In this document: positions 17,430 through 24,423 of the stretch, in pieces
Layout: every line of letters starts with the position of its first letter
Numbering within the stretch: position 1 is the stretch's first letter
DNA from: Euryarchaeota archaeon UBA103
GTDB lineage: Archaea > Thermoplasmatota > Poseidoniia > Poseidoniales > Thalassarchaeaceae
Assembly: GCA_002506825.1 (NCBI GenBank)
Contig: DAYH01000031.1
Coordinates: 62,001 to 126,000 of the forward strand
Direction of reading: 5' to 3'
DNA: 64,000 nt
The notes under the pieces: generated by a model
Seen by the model: only the letters and a program-made list of their open reading frames with translations
Database searches by the model: none
Told to the model about the DNA's origin: nothing
Translations under genes and position numbers: made by a program

Positions 17430-17882
17430 CTAGGTAGTTCTCATACATGTAGCACTATTTGCACCATGTTCACGTACAGTGACGCTTTCAACCCAGCATC
17501 TATCGTCAGTAATATTCTGAATCAAAACTTTTGCATGATTCATGGCCATTTTTGCGAACATTTCACAACCCGTTCCTTCGACAGTGACCATATCGATGAT
17601 GCCATTTACATGCATCTCTTCAAAGGCAGTATACATTGGATCATCGGAAGCAACCAGTGTCTTGTGGTCGAAATTTAATCTAAGCCATGACTCTAGATTT
17701 TTTAGGCTTCCAAAATCAACAACCCATTTATTATCATCTAATTCATCTGTACCAAAAACAAACTCAAACTCTAAAGAATATCCGTGCATAAATCTACAGT
17801 GACTCGTGGCCCTCCATTGTCTGAATGCAGCCGATAGTCCCCTTTCGTGTCCATATTTCTTAGAAGAAAGGAATCTAGTCAT
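17430..17882 (-). CDS. queD: 6-pyruvoyl-tetrahydropterin synthase family protein, QueD-like (atypical metal site)
   Basis: Probable 6-carboxytetrahydropterin synthase, second step of preQ0 synthesis. The catalytic cysteine is in SHCRFMHGY (Cys29), and FDHKTL plus the C-terminal VREHGANSA are PTPS-type catalytic segments. Canonical QueD binds zinc with His-(x)n-HxH. Here the first His is Phe20 (LSAAFRQW) and the HGH motif is HGY (His33, Tyr35), a variant I recall from alphaproteobacterial QueD-like proteins. The ATG at 17882 overlaps the msrB stop (ATGA). It is the last gene of the folE-queE-queC-msrB-queD operon, which supports the role despite the odd metal site. Confidence 0.85.
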   Translation of the reverse strand: MTRFLSSKKYGHERGLSAAFRQWRATSHCRFMHGYSLEFEFVFGTDELDDNKWVVDFGSLKNLESWLRLNFDHKTLVASDDPMYTAFEEMHVNGIIDMVTVEGTGCEMFAKMAMNHAKVLIQNITDDRCWVESVTVREHGANSATCMRTT

Positions 17883-18274
17883 TTTTTCGCCTCCGTGATA
17901 AAGTCTAGACAAACAGAATTAATGCAATATCTCTCACCGCCGTATTCCTTGGGACCGTCTTCGAATACATGGCCCAAATGGGCATCACATTTACCGCACT
18001 TGACTTCTATTCTACGCATCCCATGGCTTAGATCTACAATTCGTCTGATCCCTGCTTCTTTGTGCTCTGTATGAAAAGCAGGCCAGCCACAACCTGAATG
18101 ATACTTCATTTCAGATGTGAATAAGAGGTGGTTACAACATATACAGAAGTAGTTACCATTTCTTTCTTCTAGATAATGTTCTCCTGAGTATGGCCTTTCC
18201 GTGCCACCGTTTCTTGTCACCCTGTAGGCAAGGCTGCTTAATCGATCTCTCCACTCATTGTCTTGATCTACCAT
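17879..18274 (-). CDS. msrB: Peptide-methionine (R)-S-oxide reductase
   Basis: Repairs methionine-R-sulfoxide in oxidised proteins. The 131-residue MsrB has the structural zinc cysteines (Cys44 and Cys47; Cys93 and Cys96 in VKCGKCDAHLGHVF). The catalytic Cys117 is in RYCINS and the substrate loop is SGCGWPAF. It sits inside the preQ0 operon, 2 bases after queC and overlapping queD by 4 bases. It has no known part in deazapurine synthesis, so it is a passenger or a stress-linked partner. Confidence 0.96.
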   Translation of the reverse strand: MVDQDNEWRDRLSSLAYRVTRNGGTERPYSGEHYLEERNGNYFCICCNHLLFTSEMKYHSGCGWPAFHTEHKEAGIRRIVDLSHGMRRIEVKCGKCDAHLGHVFEDGPKEYGGERYCINSVCLDFITEAKK

Positions 18275-18276
18275 AC

Positions 18277-19056
18277 TTATTCACCAATTTTATGCTTTAA
18301 TTTTAGTGCGTTATCTAATACAGATTCCCAGGAAGAAGTATATTCAATGGGGTCCACATGACCTATTTCGTGAAATGCTAGGATCCGTTCAACGTCAGAA
18401 CCTGATTTGCCACTCGATCGACCTAATTTATCTGGGTTGTATGAAGTTATGGTACTGCCCATTATTTCATTAAAATTGAGATTTAGAATTTCACAGGAAT
18501 TAAGAGCATCTTTCAGGATAGTTGACTTATCGCCTTTAATGTATGGTAATTCAAAGCTAATTCTTTCTGAATCCCAATTTCCTATTGAGAATGCGGTAGA
18601 CAGAGCATTGTAGAATTCAGGCCTACAATCTGGATAAATAGCATGGTCCCCACTATGGACCCCTAAAGCAATGATTACATCAGAATCCTCAATTAAAGAT
18701 ATGCTTAAGCCCATTCCGTACAAAATGGATGAGAATATAGCATTCCTATTGGGTACCACAGTCTGCTTCATCTGTACTTCTTCATAATGGCCTTCGGGGA
18801 CCTCAAAGTTATCATCAGTTAAAGCAGAGTGAAAAGAACCCATTGCAGAACTTAAGTCGATGATTTTGTGATCTATTGTAAATCCTTTAGACTGTAATCT
18901 TTGGATGTTTTCAGTTGCTTTTTCTATCTCAATAGAGTGTTTTTGACCGTATAAGTAACTAACACAAGTTACAGAATACCCCTCTCTTAATAGATGGAGA
19001 AGTAATGATGTCGAATCCATGCCTCCGGATAGAGCCATTATAGCTCTTAATGGCAT
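18277..19056 (-). CDS. queC: 7-cyano-7-deazaguanine synthase, QueC-like, lacking zinc cysteines
   Basis: ATP-dependent enzyme that turns 7-carboxy-7-deazaguanine into preQ0. The PP-loop ALSGGMDSTSLL (residues 8-19), the VPNRNAIF block and ALGVHSGDHAIYPDCRPEF are all canonical. The C-terminal zinc site is lost: where QueC has S-C-Y...C-G-x-C-x-x-C, this protein has TSYNPDKLGRSSGKSGSD, so the four ligands read Ser205, Ser215, Ser218 and Asp221. The rest of that region (RILAFHEIGHVDPIEY) still aligns, so this is substitution rather than truncation. The ATG at 19056 overlaps the queE stop (TAATG); the frame upstream of it is not needed. Confidence 0.9.
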   Translation of the reverse strand: MPLRAIMALSGGMDSTSLLLHLLREGYSVTCVSYLYGQKHSIEIEKATENIQRLQSKGFTIDHKIIDLSSAMGSFHSALTDDNFEVPEGHYEEVQMKQTVVPNRNAIFSSILYGMGLSISLIEDSDVIIALGVHSGDHAIYPDCRPEFYNALSTAFSIGNWDSERISFELPYIKGDKSTILKDALNSCEILNLNFNEIMGSTITSYNPDKLGRSSGKSGSDVERILAFHEIGHVDPIEYTSSWESVLDNALKLKHKIGE

Positions 19057-19652
19057 TATAATACACCTATCCATTTGTGAGTCTGTAATGATAATCTCCA
19101 TCCAGGGGATTTCTTGACTAGTTCCTCTACAATTTGGAAGCCAATCCCATTAGATTCAACACTTTCATTTTCCAAGTAAAGGGGTTGAATATAATGATGA
19201 TCAAACCCCGATTTTAATTCATCATACATAGAAAGATCCTGTCCACAATATACAATCTTTAATTCGTCACCTCTTACTTGCTTTATTGTTACATTGGGGT
19301 AAATCTGATCTTTAGGACTCACGCATATCCAATCTATAATTGGATCAATTTCTATTGTTCCGTTTGTCTCTATGGATAATGATATTCCGAATTCTTTGAG
19401 TCTACTACCAATAGTCGTTAAATCTTGTAATGCGGGCTCCCCTCCTGTGAATATTACTTTCTTACAGCCGAATGATAGTACCTTTTCGATAATTTCATCT
19501 AACGATAATTCCTCGTATTTCAGGAAATCAGTATCGCACCACTCGCATCTTAGGTTACAGTTCCCAAATCTGATGAACACATGCGGCACTCCCGCATGGT
19601 ATCCCTCTCCTTGTACCGAATGAAAGATTTCTACTATGGGATATTTTATCAT
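19056..19652 (-). CDS. queE: 7-carboxy-7-deazaguanine synthase (radical SAM)
   Basis: Radical-SAM enzyme converting 6-carboxytetrahydropterin to 7-carboxy-7-deazaguanine. The cluster motif is C-x3-C-x2-C in GNCNLRCEWCDTDF (Cys32, Cys36, Cys39). It is preceded by the QueE-type N-terminus EIFHSVQGEGYHAG and followed by the SAM-binding VIFTGGEPALQ. The 198-residue length fits the minimal QueE fold. It starts 12 bases after folE and overlaps queC by one base. Confidence 0.96.
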   Translation of the reverse strand: MIKYPIVEIFHSVQGEGYHAGVPHVFIRFGNCNLRCEWCDTDFLKYEELSLDEIIEKVLSFGCKKVIFTGGEPALQDLTTIGSRLKEFGISLSIETNGTIEIDPIIDWICVSPKDQIYPNVTIKQVRGDELKIVYCGQDLSMYDELKSGFDHHYIQPLYLENESVESNGIGFQIVEELVKKSPGWRLSLQTHKWIGVL

Positions 19653-19664
19653 GATATCATCCGA

Positions 19665-20231
19665 TTAGTTATTGATCAATTGGAACAGCTCATTTCTGGC
19701 ATCTGGATTGTCAAAGAAGGCGCCCCTCATGGAACTGGTGGTCATAGAGGCATTCTGCTTTGAGACGCCCCTACACCTCATACAGCCATGCTTAGCCTCC
19801 ACTATTACAGCGCAACCAAGTGGATTTAGGTGTTCCATGATATCATCTGCTATGGATTTTGTAATTCTTTCCTGATTCTGCAGCCTTTTACTGTGGCAAT
19901 CTAGTAGTCTCGCTAATTTACTAATTCCGACAATTCTTTTAATTGGAATATATGCAATATGAGCCCTTCCATTAAACGGCTGGAGATGATGTTCGCAGGT
20001 ACTGTGAAACTCGATATCCTTTAGGAGAACTATTCCATTGTAGTCCTCTCCATTGAATGTCGAGTCCAAAATTTCACTGGGTTCCAATGAATATCCTGAA
20101 TATATTTCTTCATAGGATTTTATCACTCTTTCAGGCGTATCGATAAGCCCTTCTCTCAATTCCCCACTGGCAGATTCAACATATCTAACCAATTTTTCAA
20201 CCGCATCCACGGCATCTTCCCTAGTTGTCAT
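19665..20231 (-). CDS. folE: GTP cyclohydrolase I
   Basis: Makes 7,8-dihydroneopterin triphosphate from GTP, the entry step for preQ0 (and possibly folate-like cofactors). Zinc ligands are intact, counting from ATG 20231: Cys79 and His82 in STCEHHLQPF, and Cys150 in KHGCMRCRG. This is the bacterial and eukaryotic FolE type I rather than the archaeal MptA type, which hints at acquisition from bacteria. The ATG at 20231 overlaps the stop of the upstream RHH gene by 11 bases, so a 5-residue longer start is unlikely. Confidence 0.96.
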   Translation of the reverse strand: MTTREDAVDAVEKLVRYVESASGELREGLIDTPERVIKSYEEIYSGYSLEPSEILDSTFNGEDYNGIVLLKDIEFHSTCEHHLQPFNGRAHIAYIPIKRIVGISKLARLLDCHSKRLQNQERITKSIADDIMEHLNPLGCAVIVEAKHGCMRCRGVSKQNASMTTSSMRGAFFDNPDARNELFQLINN

Positions 20232-20397
20232 TCTCAAACCTCCCATGTCTTTCGTCTATTGAATCGAGTTGATCCAACAATTTCCTACATGCAGTCCTAA
20301 TCGCATCGGCAACACTAACAAATTTCCTATCGTCCCCCACATGTCGCTTGATATCAACTAATATCTCATTCGGCATGTCAAGACTGACCTTTGGCAT
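20221..20397 (-). CDS. Small ribbon-helix-helix DNA-binding protein, putative regulator of the preQ0 operon
   Basis: A 58-residue gene read directly: ATG 20397, TAG 20221-20223, overlapping the folE start. The product opens MPKVSLDMPNEILVDIKRHV and continues FVSVADAIRTACRKLLDQL. That is a short beta strand followed by two helices with the 'S-V-A-D-A-I-R' second-helix pattern of CopG/MetJ-type RHH dimers. It is the first gene of the folE-queE-queC-msrB-queD string, so autoregulation of the operon is likely but inferred. A TATA-like element lies 21 bases upstream, implying a leaderless transcript. Confidence 0.8.
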   Translation of the reverse strand: MPKVSLDMPNEILVDIKRHVGDDRKFVSVADAIRTACRKLLDQLDSIDERHGRFENDN

Positions 20398-20496
20398 ATT
20401 ATCATCCGACGACTGATTATATTAAATATTACTGGAGTATTACTAAGATAATATTAAAATTAATTAAAATAGTAGATATCATTACGACATTTGGGG
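20398..20496. promoter_or_regulatory. AT-rich divergent promoter region
   Basis: A 99-base gap between the leftward RHH-preQ0 operon and the rightward sulfotransferase. TATATTAAAT (20418-20427), read on the minus strand, sits about 21-30 bases before the RHH ATG. A second A/T run at about 20455-20471 lies about 26-40 bases before the sulfotransferase ATG at 20497. An operator for the RHH protein, if autoregulated, should be here, but I cannot identify a convincing repeated half-site by eye. Confidence 0.45.
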
Positions 20497-21330
20497 ATGT
20501 CATTGGAATCAAGAAATTCGAATAATACATTCATTTTAGGTCTGGGATTCCAAAAATGCGGTACGAGTTGGCTTTACAGTTATCTACAACAATCAACAAA
20601 GTTCGATGGAGGAGATCTGAAAGAGTATCATATTTGGGATGCAATTGACATACCATTATTAGGTTATAATAGAGTTAAAAGGCCTGGAATTTTAAGAAGT
20701 ATGTACGATAAGAGTAATACTTTGAGGTACAGGATGCAATCAAACAGCTCAACATATTTTGATTATTTTGAGGGGTTATATTCAGATACGGTATCAATTA
20801 CAGGAGATATCACTCCATCATACAGCGGCTTACAGAAATCTAGGTTAGAGAACATCATTTCTGAGTTCAATGAAAGGGGCATACGATGTAAATCTGTATT
20901 ATTGATGAGAGATCCTGTTGACAGGATAAAGAGTGCAGTAAGATACAACCTGGACAGGGGTAACTATGACGAAGGCATAAAATTGGGAGAGGATAATTTC
21001 ATCGATGCTTTAGAACAGTATTACATGACAGATCATTGTAAAATAAGAACAAGATATGATAAGACAATAGAGACAATTAGGGAAGTTTTTGATGAAGAAG
21101 ACGTCTATTTAGGGATCTATGAGAATATGTTTGATTCTGATCAGATTGATAAAATTTCAAATTATGTTGGAGTCAGCTCGGAATATAGTTTCGCGAGTGT
21201 TAGAGTAAATAAAACAAAATCACCTACAGTATCTAGTGAAAATATCGAGTCTGATATAAGAGATTACTACTCTGAAGTGTATGAATATTGCAATGAAAAA
21301 ATCCCAGAAACCAAGATTCTTTGGAGATAG
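20497..21330 (+). CDS. Sulfotransferase family protein
   Basis: A PAPS-dependent sulfotransferase-like protein of 277 residues. The 5'-phosphosulfate loop is GLGFQKCGTSWLYSYL near the N-terminus, and the 3'-phosphate motif is LLMRDPVDRIKSAVRYNLDRG mid-protein. KEYHIWD follows the first motif as in the Sulfotransfer_1 group. It would move sulfate onto a glycan, lipid or small molecule; the acceptor is unknown. The frame opens with TTG at 20491; ATG at 20497 is preferred. By eye its DNA is more AT-rich than its neighbours, and such genes are uncommon in archaea, so lateral origin is plausible. Confidence 0.85.
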   Translation: MSLESRNSNNTFILGLGFQKCGTSWLYSYLQQSTKFDGGDLKEYHIWDAIDIPLLGYNRVKRPGILRSMYDKSNTLRYRMQSNSSTYFDYFEGLYSDTVSITGDITPSYSGLQKSRLENIISEFNERGIRCKSVLLMRDPVDRIKSAVRYNLDRGNYDEGIKLGEDNFIDALEQYYMTDHCKIRTRYDKTIETIREVFDEEDVYLGIYENMFDSDQIDKISNYVGVSSEYSFASVRVNKTKSPTVSSENIESDIRDYYSEVYEYCNEKIPETKILWR

Positions 21331-21630
21331 CTATCTCTTACTTTCAATTTTTTCATCCAGTTTTGGATGCTTTTCGCATATTGATTGTGCTCTTTGCTTC
21401 AGAGAAGAGATTTGAACCTCTAGCTCATCTGTTTTTGCACCGTTCGTTATCATAGCAGATAGTAAGTTAAGACCGCCCTGAATAGATCCCGCTTCAAGAA
21501 ACTCATCATTGGAAATTTCTTCCGAGTCCCTTAGTAGGCTAAGTGTAGTGGACAGAAATTCTACTTCGTCAGAAATCTGACTAGATAGTTGTGTTTCGGT
21601 ACTCGTGACTCTGTCTATTGAGGTAATCAT
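21331..21630 (-). CDS. Small acidic helical protein of unknown function
   Basis: A 99-residue, largely helical protein, Ser/Glu-rich with no cysteine cluster, membrane segment or recognised motif. Heptad-like spacing (EVEFLSTTLSLLRDSEEIS, LEVQISSLKQRAQSI) suggests a short coiled coil. It lies 34 bases downstream of the methylmalonyl-CoA epimerase on the same strand and abuts the sulfotransferase stop. Its operon position is the only functional clue. Confidence 0.6.
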   Translation of the reverse strand: MITSIDRVTSTETQLSSQISDEVEFLSTTLSLLRDSEEISNDEFLEAGSIQGGLNLLSAMITNGAKTDELEVQISSLKQRAQSICEKHPKLDEKIESKR

Positions 21631-21664
21631 ATTACTCGGACCATACAGCTCCTTTTGATGATTT

Positions 21665-22063
21665 TCAAACGTACTCGACTAGTTCTACTAGTACCCCGCC
21701 TGAAGATGAGGGGTGCACAAAAGCAATTTTGTTTCCTCCGTGTCCGGTTTGTGGCTCGGTATTAATCATCCTAATCCCCATACTCAAAAGTTTTGAAATA
21801 GTTTCTGAGATATCATCGACTGAAATTGCTAACTGCTGAATACCAACGCCTCTTCTATCTATGAATCTACCAACTGGAGTATCTGTCGATATTGGCTCTA
21901 GTAGCTCAATCCTAGTCTCGGAATCATTAACCATATATCTTACTTTGACTCCTTGATCATCAACTATTCCTCCGCCGGATGAAGAAAATCCTAATGCCTC
22001 CCAGAATGATTTGGAGTCCTCAATAGATTCTGTTGCTATCCCAATATGATCTATCTTAGTCAT
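21665..22063 (-). CDS. mce: Methylmalonyl-CoA epimerase
   Basis: VOC-fold epimerase interconverting (S)- and (R)-methylmalonyl-CoA. The N-terminal KIDHIGIATESIEDS supplies the first metal His, and VLVELVEYV at the end supplies the Glu. The third-strand motif is GVGIQQLAISVDD, with Gln where many family members have His-His; this QQ form also occurs in actinobacterial epimerases. The 132-residue length is standard. It begins directly after the mutase stop with no gap, consistent with the pathway pairing. Confidence 0.93.
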   Translation of the reverse strand: MTKIDHIGIATESIEDSKSFWEALGFSSSGGGIVDDQGVKVRYMVNDSETRIELLEPISTDTPVGRFIDRRGVGIQQLAISVDDISETISKLLSMGIRMINTEPQTGHGGNKIAFVHPSSSGGVLVELVEYV

Positions 22064-23602
22064 CTAAACACCACTTGGAGACACCCATGTGCCAAACGAA
22101 TCACTCAATACTTGATTTATCTCTCCCACAGTACAATAGGATTTGACAGAATCAATGATAAAATCCATCAGATTATCATCGGTTTGACAGGCCTTTCTGA
22201 GTTTATCAAGGGATATTTTGACCATGTCTTCATCCCTTTCTAATCTCATCTTAGATAGGGACAATACTTGATTCTTGGCCAGTAATGGATCTAGTATTTG
22301 TCCTTCGATAGGGTCTTCCTCTTGCTGATTAACATTAACACCAATCACCCTCATAGAGCCATCCTCTATTGAGTTTAGATGCTTCCATGCACTTTCATGT
22401 ATCATCCTCTGCTGTACTCCTGATCTTATGCATGATAGGGCTCCTCCCTTGGACTCTATAGAATCGATTAATTCTAAGGATTTTTTAATGATTTCAGAAG
22501 TCATCTCCTCAATAACATATGAACCAGCAAGAGGGTCAATATGATCTGTAATTCCAGTCTCCGATGCTAAAATTTGTTGCGTCCTTAAAGCAATTGTTAC
22601 TGCTTCATCAGTTGGCAGACCTATGGCTTCGTCGTAGCTATTTGTATGGAGGGATTGTGTACCGCCCAATACTGACGATAGTGCTTGGTACGATACTCTG
22701 ACTATATTGTTGAACGGTTGCTGCGCAGTTAGGCTGGCTCCTGCTGTTTGAGTATGGAATCTAAGCATTGCTGATTTAGGATTTTTTGGATTAAACCTAG
22801 TAGTCATGAGCTCGTACCAAATCTTTCTAGCTGCCCTGAATTTAGAAACTTCTTCTAGAATGTTATTCTGACAGGCGAAAAAGAATGAAATCCTGGGAGC
22901 GAAGTCATCTACAGACATACCCGCTTCTATAGCAGATCTTACGTATTCAATGCCGTTTAGTATAGTTAGGGCTACTTCCTCTACTGCTGTACATCCCGCT
23001 TCTCTCATGTGGTATCCACTGACTGAAACAGTATTCCATGAAGGTGCATTTATCGAGCACCATTTCATCAAATCAGATGTTAACCTCATTGATGCCTCGG
23101 GAGGATAGATGTACAACCCTCTGGCGATATATTCTTTCAGAATATCATTTTGAACTGTGCCTCGGAGCTCTGTCCTATCAACACCCTGTTCATCGGCAAT
23201 AGCCACATAAAGGGCCAATAAGGTAGTGGCTGGTGCATTGATGGTCATTGATGTAGATACATTTGAAAGATCAATACCATCGAATAATATTCTCATATCG
23301 GAAATAGAGTCAATTGGCACACCTACCTTTCCGACCTCACCTAGGGATCTTGGGTGATCTGAATCAAGTCCAAGTTGAGTCGGTAGATCGAAGGCTACGG
23401 ATAGCCCGGTTTGGCCTTGCTCAAGTAGTAATCTGAATCTATCATTTGTATGTTTAGCAGTAGAAAAACCCGCATACTGCCTCATAGTCCAGAGTCTTGA
23501 TTTGTACATATTGGGATATATGCCCCTAGTATAAGGCGGCTTACCAGGTTCTGATTCATCATTCATTAGCAGTTCCCCGGATACAGGCCCAATACATTCC
23601 AC
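22064..23602 (-). CDS. mcmA1: Methylmalonyl-CoA mutase catalytic (large) subunit
   Basis: Adenosylcobalamin enzyme converting methylmalonyl-CoA to succinyl-CoA. Core signatures are intact: YTRGIYPNMYKSRLWTMRQYAGF, GQTGLSVAFDLPTQLGLDSD, RFHTQTAGASLTAQQPFNN and GTQSLHTNSYDEA. The 512-residue protein lacks the C-terminal cobalamin-binding domain, which in archaea is usually a separate small gene and is not in this window. The N-terminus is shorter than in most homologues; the GTG at 23602 is used, and the ATG at 23566 is an alternative. The mutase-epimerase pair indicates propionyl-CoA, odd-chain or branched-amino-acid metabolism. Confidence 0.95.
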   Translation of the reverse strand: MECIGPVSGELLMNDESEPGKPPYTRGIYPNMYKSRLWTMRQYAGFSTAKHTNDRFRLLLEQGQTGLSVAFDLPTQLGLDSDHPRSLGEVGKVGVPIDSISDMRILFDGIDLSNVSTSMTINAPATTLLALYVAIADEQGVDRTELRGTVQNDILKEYIARGLYIYPPEASMRLTSDLMKWCSINAPSWNTVSVSGYHMREAGCTAVEEVALTILNGIEYVRSAIEAGMSVDDFAPRISFFFACQNNILEEVSKFRAARKIWYELMTTRFNPKNPKSAMLRFHTQTAGASLTAQQPFNNIVRVSYQALSSVLGGTQSLHTNSYDEAIGLPTDEAVTIALRTQQILASETGITDHIDPLAGSYVIEEMTSEIIKKSLELIDSIESKGGALSCIRSGVQQRMIHESAWKHLNSIEDGSMRVIGVNVNQQEEDPIEGQILDPLLAKNQVLSLSKMRLERDEDMVKISLDKLRKACQTDDNLMDFIIDSVKSYCTVGEINQVLSDSFGTWVSPSGV

Positions 23603-23630
23603 TAAGGAGGGGGAAATGAATTATCCGTAT

Positions 23631-24371
23631 TCAACGTCTAACAGTATATGAATCTACAATCTTACTTAGTGTCTCTAGTTGCCCTTCATCTATCACTCCC
23701 TCAGAGTGCTTAGAAATTAGGAATTCTTTAGCGTCTGTGACTGTTTGCCTCTCTCCCTTGGCCCATATAGTGCCCAATAAGCTAGAGCGGTGTTCCTCAT
23801 CAACATTTAATTCCACTAAGAGTCTCCTAACTTCGTATTTATATTCCATATGCCTACTTCTATCGAGTCTCCTCTTTCTTTCGGCGGGTTGGAAAGAGTT
23901 CTTTGTCTTCCTGCCCCTTCTCTTGGGAGTGGTAGTTACTGTTGGCTTATCTTTAGCTACATCTGTTTTGGCCTTCTTAGCTAAAGATTCCATCGCTCTA
24001 GCACGACTCTTATCTATAATATCTTGAGCTCTTTGACTGGTGGCATTGTCTTTAGTTTCTGGATCTGAAGATTTGGTTTTACTCCTTAAACCAATAGTTT
24101 TCCTTGATTCTCCTAAAATATTACTTTGAGTTATATCTATGGATTTATCTAATTCCTGATTTGTAATATCTTCTGAATCTTTATTCTTCGAAGTAGGATT
24201 AGTAGTGGTTTTTTTGGGTGACTGCTTAGATGGTAAAGGCTTGGCCGGAGGTTTCGCCATAGGCTTTTTACTATCCTTGGGAGGGATATTTTTGGAGGTT
24301 TTACTAGGGGCGGAAGGGGAACTGCTGAACACATCACGAGGTTTCGCCCTCGGCTTTCTCCTTCTCTGCAC
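23631..24371 (-). CDS. Lysine/proline/serine-rich basic protein with conserved C-terminal domain
   Basis: Unrecognised 246-residue protein. The first about 135 residues are low complexity, rich in Lys, Pro, Ser and Thr (PSKTSKNIPPKDSKKP, KPPAKPLPSKQSPKK). A basic patch PKRRGRKTKN and a compact helical domain of about 85 residues follow (RLDRSRHMEYKYEVRRLLVELNV...IVDSYTVRR). The layout, a basic disordered tail plus small domain, is what nucleic-acid-associated proteins often look like; that is only a suggestion. It starts with GTG at 24371 and lies 28 bases upstream of the mutase. Confidence 0.62.
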   Translation of the reverse strand: MQRRRKPRAKPRDVFSSSPSAPSKTSKNIPPKDSKKPMAKPPAKPLPSKQSPKKTTTNPTSKNKDSEDITNQELDKSIDITQSNILGESRKTIGLRSKTKSSDPETKDNATSQRAQDIIDKSRARAMESLAKKAKTDVAKDKPTVTTTPKRRGRKTKNSFQPAERKRRLDRSRHMEYKYEVRRLLVELNVDEEHRSSLLGTIWAKGERQTVTDAKEFLISKHSEGVIDEGQLETLSKIVDSYTVRR

Positions 24372-24423
24372 TACACTATCTCCATACTTCCGCTATGAGG
24401 GGCTCTCATAAGACTTGGTGCGC

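Noticed and set aside
18277..19056. QueC as a decaying pseudogene
   Set aside because: The frame is full length, the PP-loop and substrate segments are intact, and the operon is complete. Clean Cys-to-Ser changes without other decay argue for a functional variant.
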